Source: an uncultured Bacteroidia bacterium
GTDB lineage: Bacteria; Bacteroidota; Bacteroidia; Bacteroidales; F082
Assembly (NCBI GenBank): GCA_913009755.1
Contig: CAJVWU010000041.1
Location: forward strand, 1 to 37,291
DNA: 37,291 nucleotides
Direction: 5' to 3'
Part shown: positions 1-8,025 of the stretch, piece after piece
How the letters are laid out: every line of letters starts with the position of its first letter
Numbering within the stretch: the first letter of the stretch is position 1
The notes under the pieces: model-generated
What the model saw: the letters and a program-made list of their open reading frames with translations, nothing else
Told to the model about the DNA's origin: nothing
Database searches by the model: none
Made by a program: the position numbers and the translations under genes

Positions 1-101
1 TTTTATCACCGTTAGTTTATTTAACAGCACTAAAATAGGTGATGAGATTTACCGGTCAAATACTGTGTAAAGAACTTTTGCACAGTTATTTGCCGGTTTT
101 G

Positions 102-395
102 TTAATAACTATCTTGCGGATTTAAGGGTATATAAGAAATACTGCCCGAGTGATCCTGTTCTGCATGAAGTGAAACCACGTAATCGAGTTTACTGACCTG
201 ATCCATCTGTGCCAACAATTCATCTTTCAGATGCGCATCAACCGTATCAATCAAAACGGTTTTCTTACTACCTTCAATCAGGAATGCATTGTAACTTGTC
301 CCGTCAGGAAGGGGAATGAGCGAATCAAAGAGACGGGCATCCCAATCTATAAAACCCATCCAGTAAATTTTGTCTTTAATTTTCCTTGCTTCCAT
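102..395 (-). pseudogene. Flavodiiron protein (A-type flavoprotein), N-terminal remnant
   Basis: The 97-residue product matches the start of the flavodiiron protein family, soluble enzymes that reduce O2 or NO using a di-iron site in a metallo-beta-lactamase fold followed by flavodoxin. Visible are the N-terminal stretch [21 protein letters not shown], a [11 protein letters not shown] strand and the first metal-ligand motif HAEQDHSGS. Family members have about 400 residues. Here the frame ends about 10 residues after that motif, and the following 100 bases hold only a faint out-of-frame continuation ([10 protein letters not shown], then a stop). The rest of the metal site and the flavodoxin domain are absent from the window. 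It lies 180 bases downstream of PFOR on the same strand, a plausible partner through ferredoxin or rubredoxin. A complete gene continuing past the left edge is unlikely, because stops occur in every relevant frame. Confidence 0.7.
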
Positions 396-575
396 AATTC
401 ATATTATATATCGTTTATCTCAGATGATAATATCAGCAATATCGTCAATGGATACGAATATTCAGAACAGAATGTAAAATTAGCCTATTAAATATTATGC
501 TTATATATTGAGCGGCTATTGCTGAATGAACTATTGTTTCATTAATTTGGCAGCCTTTTTTAAACCATGTATCCG

Positions 576-3500
576 TTACGTTTCCTTATTCGAATAATCA
601 AGCGAAGCCTGACGTTTGTAAAAATCATACCGCCATTTTGCATTTTTCAAAGCCAGTTCATTCAGTTCGCGGGCCCGGCGCGGAAAGGCTTTTTTCAACG
701 AAACAAAACGCACCTCGTTGTTATGGAACTCTTCCAGTTTTTCCCATTGCGGTTCTTTCGAATCGAGTTGGAAAGGATTTTTACCTTCTTTTTCCAGGAG
801 CGGGTTGTAACGGTACAAGTTCCAGAACCCGCCCTCAACGGCCAGCTTCTCTTCCGCCTGCGATTTGGCCATCGAATTTCTCAGGCCATGAATGATACAA
901 GGCGAATAGGCAATGATCAGCGATGGCCCGGGATAGGCTTCCGCTTCTTTTAACGCCTTGAAATATTGCGACTGGCTGGCACCCATAGCCACCTGGGCAA
1001 TATAAATATAACCGTAGGTCATGTAAATGGCACCAAGGTCTTTTTTACGGATTTCTTTTCCGGCAACGGCAAATTTTGCCACAGCAGCCGTCGGGCTGGC
1101 TTTCGACATCTGGCCTCCTGTATTTGAATACACTTCGGTATCAAGCACCAGCAGGTTGAGGTCTTCACCCGAAGCCAGTACATGATCCAGTCCGCCGAAA
1201 CCGATATCATAAGCCCAGCCGTCACCACCAAAGCCCCAGATGGATCTTTTCACGAAAAAATGTTCAAGCCCCATCAGTTGTTTGGCCAAATCATCATTTT
1301 TTCCTTTTAACACACGGGAAACTTTTGCCGAGGCTTCTTTAGAGCCTTCACCGTCATCTTTGGCTGCAAGCCAGGCTTCAAAGGCTTCTTTCCGATCCTT
1401 GGCAATGTCGTTTTTCAGGGCATCCTGCATTAACCGTTCAATGCGGTCACGCATCTGCCTGACGCCGGTAGCCATGCCCAGCGTATATTCGGCGTTGTCT
1501 TCAAACAGGGAATTGGCCCATGCCGGCCCGTGACCTTCCGCATTGGTAGTATAAGGCGTTGAAGGGGCGGAAGCACCATAAATGGAAGAGCATCCCGTTG
1601 CATTGGCTATCATCATCCGGTCACCGTAAAGCTGCGTTACCACATTGATATACGGGGTTTCCCCGCAACCGGCACATGCACCTGAAAATTCAAACAAAGG
1701 TTTGGCAAACTGACTGTTTTTTACCGAGGAGAATTTGTCAACCACGTTATTTTTATGGGTAACATTTTTGATCAGATAATCCCAGTTTTTCGTTTCCCCC
1801 ATCTGTCCGTCAAGCGGTTTCATAATCAGCGATTTTTCTTTGGAAGGACAAACGTCGGCACAACTGCCGCAACCTGTACAATCGAGCACGCTGACCTGGA
1901 TACGGTATTTAAAAGCGGACAGTTTACCCTTCACATTCAGCAGGGACATATCATCCGGTGCGGAAGCCTCTTCTTTTTCATCCAACAGGAAAGGTCTGAT
2001 GGCGGCATGAGGACAGACATAAGCACACTGGTTACACTGGATACAGTTTTCAGATAACCACTCGGGTACATCAACCGCAATGCCCCGTTTCTCGTAAGCG
2101 GCTGTTCCCGGGGGGAATGTGCCGTCTTCACGCCCAAGGAAAGCACTAACCGGTAAATCGTCGCCCTTGAGATGGTCAATGGGTTTTACCACATTGCGGA
2201 TAAAATCGGGCATGTCGGCATAGGGGTCCTTTCCTTTCTTCAATGTTATATCAGCCCATTCTTTCGGCACTTTTATTTCTTCCACTTCGGAGCCCTTGTC
2301 CACGGCGGCATAGTTCATCCGGACTATTTCTTCCCCTTTTGTGCCGTAAGTTTTCTTAATGAAAGTTTTCATCAGTTCATCAGCCTGCTCATAAGGGATA
2401 ACACCTGAAACTTTGAAAAATGCAGCCTGCATAATGGTATTGGTACGGCTTCCCAGGCCAATCTCCTTCGCAATTTTTGTGGCATTGATCATGTAAAACT
2501 TTACCTTGTTTTCTGCCAGTTGCTTCTTCATTTCATCGGGCAGGCGGCGTTTGGTTTCTTCGTCATCCCAGATGCTGTTCAGCAGGAAGGTGCCGCCTTT
2601 TTTTATGCCTTTCAACATATCATACTTTCCTAAATAAGAAGGTACATGACAAGCAACAAAATCGGGTGTGCCCACCAGGTAAGTTGACCGGATGGGAAAA
2701 TCACCAAAACGAAGGTGCGAAGTTGTGATTCCTCCCGATTTCCTGGAATCATAGGCAAAATAAGCCTGTACATATTTGTCGGTGGCTTCCCCGATGATCT
2801 TGATTGAGTTTTTGTTGGCGCCTACCGTTCCGTCAGCGCCCAAACCATAAAATCTGGCTTCAAATGAACCCTTTGGGGTGATGCTGATCTCAGGCAGCAA
2901 CGGCAACGATTTGAATGTAACATCGTCAACAATGCCTACGGTAAAACCATTCTTCGGTTCTTTTTGTTTCAGGTTGTTATAAACCGAAACGATCATAGCC
3001 GGGGTAGTGTCTTTTGAACTCAGCCCGTAACGTCCGCCAACAATAAGGGGGGCATTTTCTTTGCCGTAATAAATTTCTCTAATGTCCAGATACATCGGTT
3101 CTCCGTTCGAGCCCGGTTCTTTGGTACGGTCGAGTACCGCAATTCGTTTTACGGTTTCAGGCATAACCTTCAGAAGGTATTTCTCCGAAAATGGCCGATA
3201 GAGATGAACAACGACCAATCCCACTTTTTCACCCCGGTTTACCAGATAATCCACGGTTTCGCGAATGGTTTCGTTAACCGAGCCCATGGCAACAACCACA
3301 TATTCGGCATCTTTGGCACCGTAATAAACAAACGGATGATATTCGCGGCCTGTCAGTTTGGTTATCTCCTGCATATATTCTTCCACCAGGTCAGGGACAG
3401 GATCATAAAACCTGTTGATGGCTTCACGTGTCTGGAAATAGATATCCGGATTTTGTGCTGTACCCCTTGTAACCGGTTTATCAGGACGGAGGGCATTTTC

Positions 3501-4118
3501 CCTGAACTTTTTCAAATCTTCATAAGGAAAGAGATATTTCAGGTCATCCACATCAAAGTATTCAACTTTCTGTATTTCGTGGGATGTTCGGAACCCGTCA
3601 AAAAAGTGCAGGAATGGAATCCGCGAACGCAAGGCAACAAAGTGTGCCACGGCAGCAATATCCATAATCTCCTGAACACTACTTGTTGCCAGTATGGCAA
3701 AGCCTGTATTTCGTGTGCTCATCACATCACTATGGTCGCCAAAAATTGATAATGCCTGGGCAGCCAGGCTGCGGGCACTGACATGAAACACGCCCGGTAA
3801 TAATTCACCGGATATTTTATGCATGTTGGGGATCATCAGCAAGAGTCCCTGTGAAGCGGTAAATGTAGTCGTCAACACTCCCGATTGCAGCGAACCGTGC
3901 ACAGCACCCGAGGCGCCGCCTTCCGACTGCATTTCAACAAGCCTGACCGTTTCATCAAAAATATTTTTTTTGCCAAAAGCAGCCCATTCATCAACATATT
4001 CAGCCATGGGTGAAGAGGGCGTAATGGGATAAATCGCAGCCACTTCGCTGAACATATAAGCCACATGTGCAGCGGCAAAATTGCCATCGCAGGTGGTGAA
4101 TTTTTTTGTCCGTTTCAT
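576..4118 (-). CDS. nifJ: Pyruvate:ferredoxin (flavodoxin) oxidoreductase, single-chain
   Basis: This cytoplasmic enzyme converts pyruvate and CoA to acetyl-CoA, CO2 and reduced ferredoxin, the central step of anaerobic pyruvate metabolism. The 1180-residue length fits the fused homodimeric family. The N-terminal pyrimidine-binding domain shows YPITPSSPMAEYVDEW. Two ferredoxin-type 4Fe-4S motifs follow near residues 691-705 (CIQCNQCAYVC) and 744-757 (CTGCGSCADVC). The proximal-cluster motif CAGCGETPY is near 811. The thiamine-diphosphate/Mg motif begins at GDGWAYDIGFGG (about 963) and continues to YSNTGGQ (about 996). The chosen ATG gives MKRTKKFTTCDGN, the usual family start; an ATG 33 bases upstream would add 11 unconserved residues. 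A TAnnTTTG-like box (minus strand, 4231-4224) may be its promoter. The gene is divergent from the dihydroorotate-dehydrogenase-like gene. Confidence 0.97.
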   Translation of the reverse strand: MKRTKKFTTCDGNFAAAHVAYMFSEVAAIYPITPSSPMAEYVDEWAAFGKKNIFDETVRLVEMQSEGGASGAVHGSLQSGVLTTTFTASQGLLLMIPNMHKISGELLPGVFHVSARSLAAQALSIFGDHSDVMSTRNTGFAILATSSVQEIMDIAAVAHFVALRSRIPFLHFFDGFRTSHEIQKVEYFDVDDLKYLFPYEDLKKFRENALRPDKPVTRGTAQNPDIYFQTREAINRFYDPVPDLVEEYMQEITKLTGREYHPFVYYGAKDAEYVVVAMGSVNETIRETVDYLVNRGEKVGLVVVHLYRPFSEKYLLKVMPETVKRIAVLDRTKEPGSNGEPMYLDIREIYYGKENAPLIVGGRYGLSSKDTTPAMIVSVYNNLKQKEPKNGFTVGIVDDVTFKSLPLLPEISITPKGSFEARFYGLGADGTVGANKNSIKIIGEATDKYVQAYFAYDSRKSGGITTSHLRFGDFPIRSTYLVGTPDFVACHVPSYLGKYDMLKGIKKGGTFLLNSIWDDEETKRRLPDEMKKQLAENKVKFYMINATKIAKEIGLGSRTNTIMQAAFFKVSGVIPYEQADELMKTFIKKTYGTKGEEIVRMNYAAVDKGSEVEEIKVPKEWADITLKKGKDPYADMPDFIRNVVKPIDHLKGDDLPVSAFLGREDGTFPPGTAAYEKRGIAVDVPEWLSENCIQCNQCAYVCPHAAIRPFLLDEKEEASAPDDMSLLNVKGKLSAFKYRIQVSVLDCTGCGSCADVCPSKEKSLIMKPLDGQMGETKNWDYLIKNVTHKNNVVDKFSSVKNSQFAKPLFEFSGACAGCGETPYINVVTQLYGDRMMIANATGCSSIYGASAPSTPYTTNAEGHGPAWANSLFEDNAEYTLGMATGVRQMRDRIERLMQDALKNDIAKDRKEAFEAWLAAKDDGEGSKEASAKVSRVLKGKNDDLAKQLMGLEHFFVKRSIWGFGGDGWAYDIGFGGLDHVLASGEDLNLLVLDTEVYSNTGGQMSKASPTAAVAKFAVAGKEIRKKDLGAIYMTYGYIYIAQVAMGASQSQYFKALKEAEAYPGPSLIIAYSPCIIHGLRNSMAKSQAEEKLAVEGGFWNLYRYNPLLEKEGKNPFQLDSKEPQWEKLEEFHNNEVRFVSLKKAFPRRARELNELALKNAKWRYDFYKRQASLDYSNKET

Positions 4119-4223
4119 CCTTTTTATAATGTTTAACTGTTTATTAACCAAATTTTAAATGTGTTCCCGGCGTTAATTCCCTGTTTTGAAAGGACCAGGA
4201 AACATCCCCTGGAAAAAGAAATG

Positions 4224-4231
4224 CAAAAATA
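4224..4231 (-). promoter_or_regulatory. Candidate -7 box for the PFOR gene
   Basis: On the minus strand this reads TATTTTTG, fitting the Bacteroidota -7 consensus TAnnTTTG. It lies about 105 bases upstream of the PFOR ATG in the divergent intergenic region. No clear -33 TTG is visible at the expected distance, so the call is tentative. Confidence 0.3.
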
Positions 4232-4384
4232 CTGAATAAAGCATTGAAAATTTGACAGGATTTATTTGGAAAAGACAATTTAAAATGAATTTAGATTGTG
4301 TGCCCGTAATTATTAATATGAAATAATCGTAATTTTACGCCTCGCAATTAAACAATAGAAAAGAACCTTAAATTAATATCTGTC

Positions 4385-5398
4385 ATGGACCTTTCAACCA
4401 CATATCTCGGGTTAAAACTAAAAAACCCGATCATCATAGGTGCCAGCAACCTGGTTACCGATATCAACATGTTGAAAAAACTTGAAAATGCCGGTGCGGC
4501 TGCTGTCGTTTATAAATCCCTGTTTGAAGAACAGATACAGATTGAAAACATGCAGTTGGATCAGGACCTGACCGAATACGAGAATCGTAATGCCGAGATG
4601 GCTTCGCTTTTTCCGAGTGATGTGTATGAATCCGGCCCCGAGGAATTCCTGATGCACTTTGAAGATGCCAAAAAAGCATTGAACATTCCGCTGATTGCCA
4701 GCCTCAACGCAGTGTATGACGACACATGGTACGAATATGCCAGAAAACTGGAATCTGCCGGTGCCGATGCACTGGAGCTTAATTTTTACAACAATCCGAA
4801 AGATTTCGAGATGGATGGCCGATCCATACTTAATGAAGAGCTGGATGTGATCCAGGGAGTGAAGAAATCGGTAAAAATTCCCGTCAGTGTAAAACTGAGT
4901 CCGTTTTATACCAACCCCTTGTATGTTTTTAAGGAAATGGACATGAAAAAGGTTGACGGGTTTGTTTTATTCAACCGCCTGTTTCAGCCGGATATTAACA
5001 TTGAACTGGAAAAATTGCATTTTCCCTATAACCTGAGTACGGAGTATGACAGCCGGTTGCCGCTGAGATATGTTGGCTTGCTTTACGATAACATCAATGC
5101 TGACATTTGCGCCAACAGGGGTATATTTACCGGTGGCGATGTAGTGAAAATGATCCTCGCAGGAGCAGATGCAGTTCAGGTGGTCAGTACCGTTTACAAA
5201 CATGGCCCTCAGCAAATTACAAAAATGCTTGAAGATATGGAGATTTGGATGGCCAACAAAATGGTTGACACATTGGATGATTTTCGCGGCAATCTTTCAA
5301 AGAAAAATATTGACGATCCTTACGCCTATCGCAGGGCACAGTATGTTGATATTTTGATGAAATCAGGGGAAATATTTAAAAAATATCCGATGAGGTAA
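4385..5398 (+). CDS. Dihydroorotate dehydrogenase-like FMN protein linked to PFOR
   Basis: The 337-residue protein has the TIM-barrel flavoprotein fold of the PyrD family: N-terminal MDLSTTYLGLKLKNPIIIGAS, the central LIASLNAV...ADALELNF strand, IPVSVKLSP, and the C-terminal phosphate-binding region GIFTGGDVVKMILAGADAVQVVS. In class 1 PyrD the motif after ELN is SCPN, which carries the catalytic cysteine; here it is ELNFYNNP, so that cysteine is missing. It is therefore unlikely to be the pyrimidine enzyme. Similar PyrD-like proteins are known beside nifJ in other genomes, and here the gene is divergent from PFOR with 266 bases between the start codons. A role as an FMN redox protein tied to pyruvate or amino-acid metabolism is inference. 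An intrinsic terminator follows. Confidence 0.88.
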   Translation: MDLSTTYLGLKLKNPIIIGASNLVTDINMLKKLENAGAAAVVYKSLFEEQIQIENMQLDQDLTEYENRNAEMASLFPSDVYESGPEEFLMHFEDAKKALNIPLIASLNAVYDDTWYEYARKLESAGADALELNFYNNPKDFEMDGRSILNEELDVIQGVKKSVKIPVSVKLSPFYTNPLYVFKEMDMKKVDGFVLFNRLFQPDINIELEKLHFPYNLSTEYDSRLPLRYVGLLYDNINADICANRGIFTGGDVVKMILAGADAVQVVSTVYKHGPQQITKMLEDMEIWMANKMVDTLDDFRGNLSKKNIDDPYAYRRAQYVDILMKSGEIFKKYPMR

Positions 5399-5424
5399 AG
5401 GTTTGTAAACCTTTTTTGAAAACG

Positions 5425-5460
5425 GCTGTTTTAATCTGAAACAGCTTTTTTTGTTTTTTT
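5425..5460 (+). terminator. Intrinsic terminator after the PyrD-like gene
   Basis: A 7-bp perfect stem (GCTGTTT at 5425-5431 and AAACAGC at 5439-5445) encloses a 7-base loop and is followed by 15 bases that are all T except one G. It lies 27 bases past the stop codon of the PyrD-like gene, so it separates that transcript from the nucleotide-sugar dehydrogenase gene. Confidence 0.8.
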
Positions 5461-5497
5461 ACTGATGAAATGGCTAATCACATAAAAACCAAAAAAC

Positions 5498-7168
5498 ATG
5501 AAAGAAGAAATTAAATACTCGGTAAGCCCGGCGGGCGAAAAGTTTCCCATCCCAAAACCTGAAGACTTTCAGGCTGAATATGAAAAAATAAAGAAACTGG
5601 CCGACAAAGCCAAAGCCGAAGGCAAAGAAGTGGTTGTGGTGATGGGCGTTGGTTTTGTGGGTGCCGTGATGGCGGCCATCGTTGCCGACACCGTTGATGA
5701 AAACGGGAAACCCGATAAATTTGTTATTGGCTCGCAAAGGCCCAGTGTGAGAAGTTACTGGAAGATCCCTGTTCTCAGCCGGGGTGTTTCCCCTGTTAAA
5801 GCCGAAGACCCGGAAGTGGATATACTGATTGACCGCTGTGTCAATGAAAAGAAAACCCTCGTGGCCACTTTCAACAGCGACTGCCTTAAACTGGCTGATG
5901 TAGTAGTGGTTGATGTTCAATGCGATTACAAGAAAAAGGAACTGGGAAATATGCGGACGGGCGAAGCCGATATGGCTGCCCTTGAAGCCACCATGAAAAC
6001 CATCGGAGAAAAGATGCAGCCTCACTGTCTTGTGCTGATCGAAACAACCGTTGCACCGGGAACGACCGAGTTTGTGGCCTGGCCGATATTAAAAAAGGCG
6101 TTTACCAAAAGAGGGATTGATTCGGTACCCTTGCTGGCACACAGTTTTGAACGGGTAATGCCGGGCAGGGAATACGTTTCGAGTATCCGTGATTTCTGGA
6201 GGGTCTGCAGCGGCTGCAACCCGGAAGCCCGCCAACGAGTTGAGAAATTCCTGCATGAAGTGCTCAATACCGATGAATATCCACTCACGGTAATGGACAG
6301 GCCCATCGAATCGGAAACCACCAAGATTGTGGAAAATTCTTATCGTGCCACTATTCTGGCTTATCTTCACGAGTGGAGCATTTTTGCCGAACGCAATGGT
6401 GTTGACCTGATCAAGGTGATCAATGCCATCAAGATGAGGCCCACACACAGCAATATAATCTTTCCGGGGCCTGGAATCGGCGGATATTGCCTTCCGAAAG
6501 ACGGCGGGCTGGGTTATTGGGCTTATAAGCATATCCTCGGCTTTGAAGACGGGGACAGCTTGTTTAAGATCACACCAACAGCCATTGACATTAACGACAC
6601 CAGGGGATTGCATGTGGCACAACTTACGCGCGATGCCCTTCGAAATATGGACCGTTACATAGCCGGTGCCGATGTGCTGATCTGTGGCGCCAGCTACCGG
6701 CAGGACGTGGGCGATACCCGTTACAGCGGCAGCGAGATGGTGGTAAGAAAATTGACTGAAATGGGGGCGGAGATGCGGGTTCATGATCCTTATGTTGACC
6801 ATTGGTATGAACTGGAAATTCAGGAAACTTATCCTTCGTTGGGAACATCATGGTCACGGTTTTTCAGAAACCAGGAACATCTTACCGAATCCAGGGTCAG
6901 TAAAGACCTGAAAGGCTCACTGAAAGGGGTAGAGGCTGTTATTTTCGCTGTTCCCCACGAGGAGTATAAAGACCTTTTGCCGGAAGATATAGTCAAATGG
7001 GCTGGCGGCCCCATTGCAGTGATTGATGCATTCGGGATGCTGCCCGATGACAAAATCAAAAGGTATTTTGAACTGGGTTGCGAAGTGAAAGCCCTGGGCC
7101 GGGGACATGTTCAAAGGATTAAAAGAGAAGTGATGGACAGGAAGTACGTCGTCAACCAAACTAAATAA
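5498..7168 (+). CDS. Nucleotide-sugar (UDP/GDP-sugar) 6-dehydrogenase family protein
   Basis: This enzyme class oxidises the C6 hydroxyl of a nucleotide sugar to a carboxylate with two NAD+ and supplies uronic acids for surface polysaccharides. The Rossmann motif GVGFVGAVMAA is at residues 50-60. The central conserved block ETTKIVENSYRA, with its lysine, is near 272-283. The catalytic-cysteine motif GPGIGGYCLPKDGG places Cys near 331. The C-terminal nucleotide-sugar domain shows CGASYRQDVGDTRYSGSEMVV. At 556 residues it is longer than the usual 420-450: about 45 charged residues precede the NAD domain, and there is extra sequence in the C-terminal domain. The substrate (UDP-glucose, UDP-HexNAc or GDP-mannose) cannot be read from the sequence. 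No polysaccharide cluster surrounds it. Confidence 0.9.
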   Translation: MKEEIKYSVSPAGEKFPIPKPEDFQAEYEKIKKLADKAKAEGKEVVVVMGVGFVGAVMAAIVADTVDENGKPDKFVIGSQRPSVRSYWKIPVLSRGVSPVKAEDPEVDILIDRCVNEKKTLVATFNSDCLKLADVVVVDVQCDYKKKELGNMRTGEADMAALEATMKTIGEKMQPHCLVLIETTVAPGTTEFVAWPILKKAFTKRGIDSVPLLAHSFERVMPGREYVSSIRDFWRVCSGCNPEARQRVEKFLHEVLNTDEYPLTVMDRPIESETTKIVENSYRATILAYLHEWSIFAERNGVDLIKVINAIKMRPTHSNIIFPGPGIGGYCLPKDGGLGYWAYKHILGFEDGDSLFKITPTAIDINDTRGLHVAQLTRDALRNMDRYIAGADVLICGASYRQDVGDTRYSGSEMVVRKLTEMGAEMRVHDPYVDHWYELEIQETYPSLGTSWSRFFRNQEHLTESRVSKDLKGSLKGVEAVIFAVPHEEYKDLLPEDIVKWAGGPIAVIDAFGMLPDDKIKRYFELGCEVKALGRGHVQRIKREVMDRKYVVNQTK

Positions 7169-7169
7169 A

Positions 7170-7784
7170 TCCGGAAAACCGTATTGACCTGCCCATTCGA
7201 CACTTCCTTCCGGGGTCAGTTTCATAAAAATTGTACTGTAAGTAAAATTATCGCGGTCACTGAAAGCGCCGGTTAAAATATATCCTGAATCAGATGTTTG
7301 TTTTACCGTGTAACCGTATGTGTTAAGATTTTCGCCGGTCATTATTTTGGCCCAAAGGAGATTCCCCTGTCCGTCGGTTTTCAGTACGAATAATTCATCT
7401 CGGGAACGATAAGAAGAAAAATAAATATGACCTGTAAAAATAAAACCGCTGTCAACAGTCCGGCAAACCGACCTGGGATTTATGTTCCCGTTTGCCGAAA
7501 ACGCCCAACTCCGGATCAGATCACCCTGATCATCCAGATTTATGCAAAGTAAATCCGAACTGCTGTTTTTTCCGTAGCGATACGTTCCGGTAAAAAATAA
7601 AGTTTGTGTAATTGAAGTTTCCGGCGATGACAAAAGAACCGTCAAACGTTTTGGCCATGGAGCTGGCTGCCAGTTGTCCCCATTGATCCGGCTTGTAATA
7701 AACCCGGTTAAATGTTGACTGGGCGGTTAAGGTTTGCCCTGTGAACAACAGGACAAAACAAAAAGAAATTAAATTTTTCATCAT
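7170..7784 (-). pseudogene. Secreted repeat (beta-propeller-like) protein, frameshifted and 3'-truncated
   Basis: The first frame starts with a signal peptide (MMKNLISFCFVLLFTGQTLTA) and continues as mature secreted sequence to about 7600. There a frame change at AACTTTATTTTTTACC leads into a second frame with TLFFTGTYRYG. The product has short repeats of the type DSGFIFTGH / GNLLWAK and DSGYILTGAFS / GSVEWAGQYG, as in secreted Bacteroidota propeller-like proteins. After WAGQYG the reading frame runs antisense into the nucleotide-sugar dehydrogenase gene, so the 3' end is missing. I infer a pseudogene. A single-base sequencing error could explain the frameshift but not the truncation. Confidence 0.65.
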
Positions 7785-8025
7785 TGCAGGTTTTGGGTCA
7801 GGAAATCAGTTTCTTTTTTTCTCCGATAAAGTTACATAAATTTTTTGGTTCACCAATAGTTCCTTTTGCAGCTATTATCTTTCACTATGATCTGAAAAAT
7901 TAAATTACCCTTCCAATAACGAAAAAGGAATTCATCACATTACTATTCCTAACCAAATAATCCCATAAAAGCAGGTGCCTTATCAAATATTTCAAAATTA
8001 TAAACAGATGAAAAGTTCGAATGAA

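Noticed and set aside
4385-5398. Naming the gene pyrD
   Set aside because: The catalytic-cysteine motif is missing, and the neighbour is PFOR, not pyrimidine genes.
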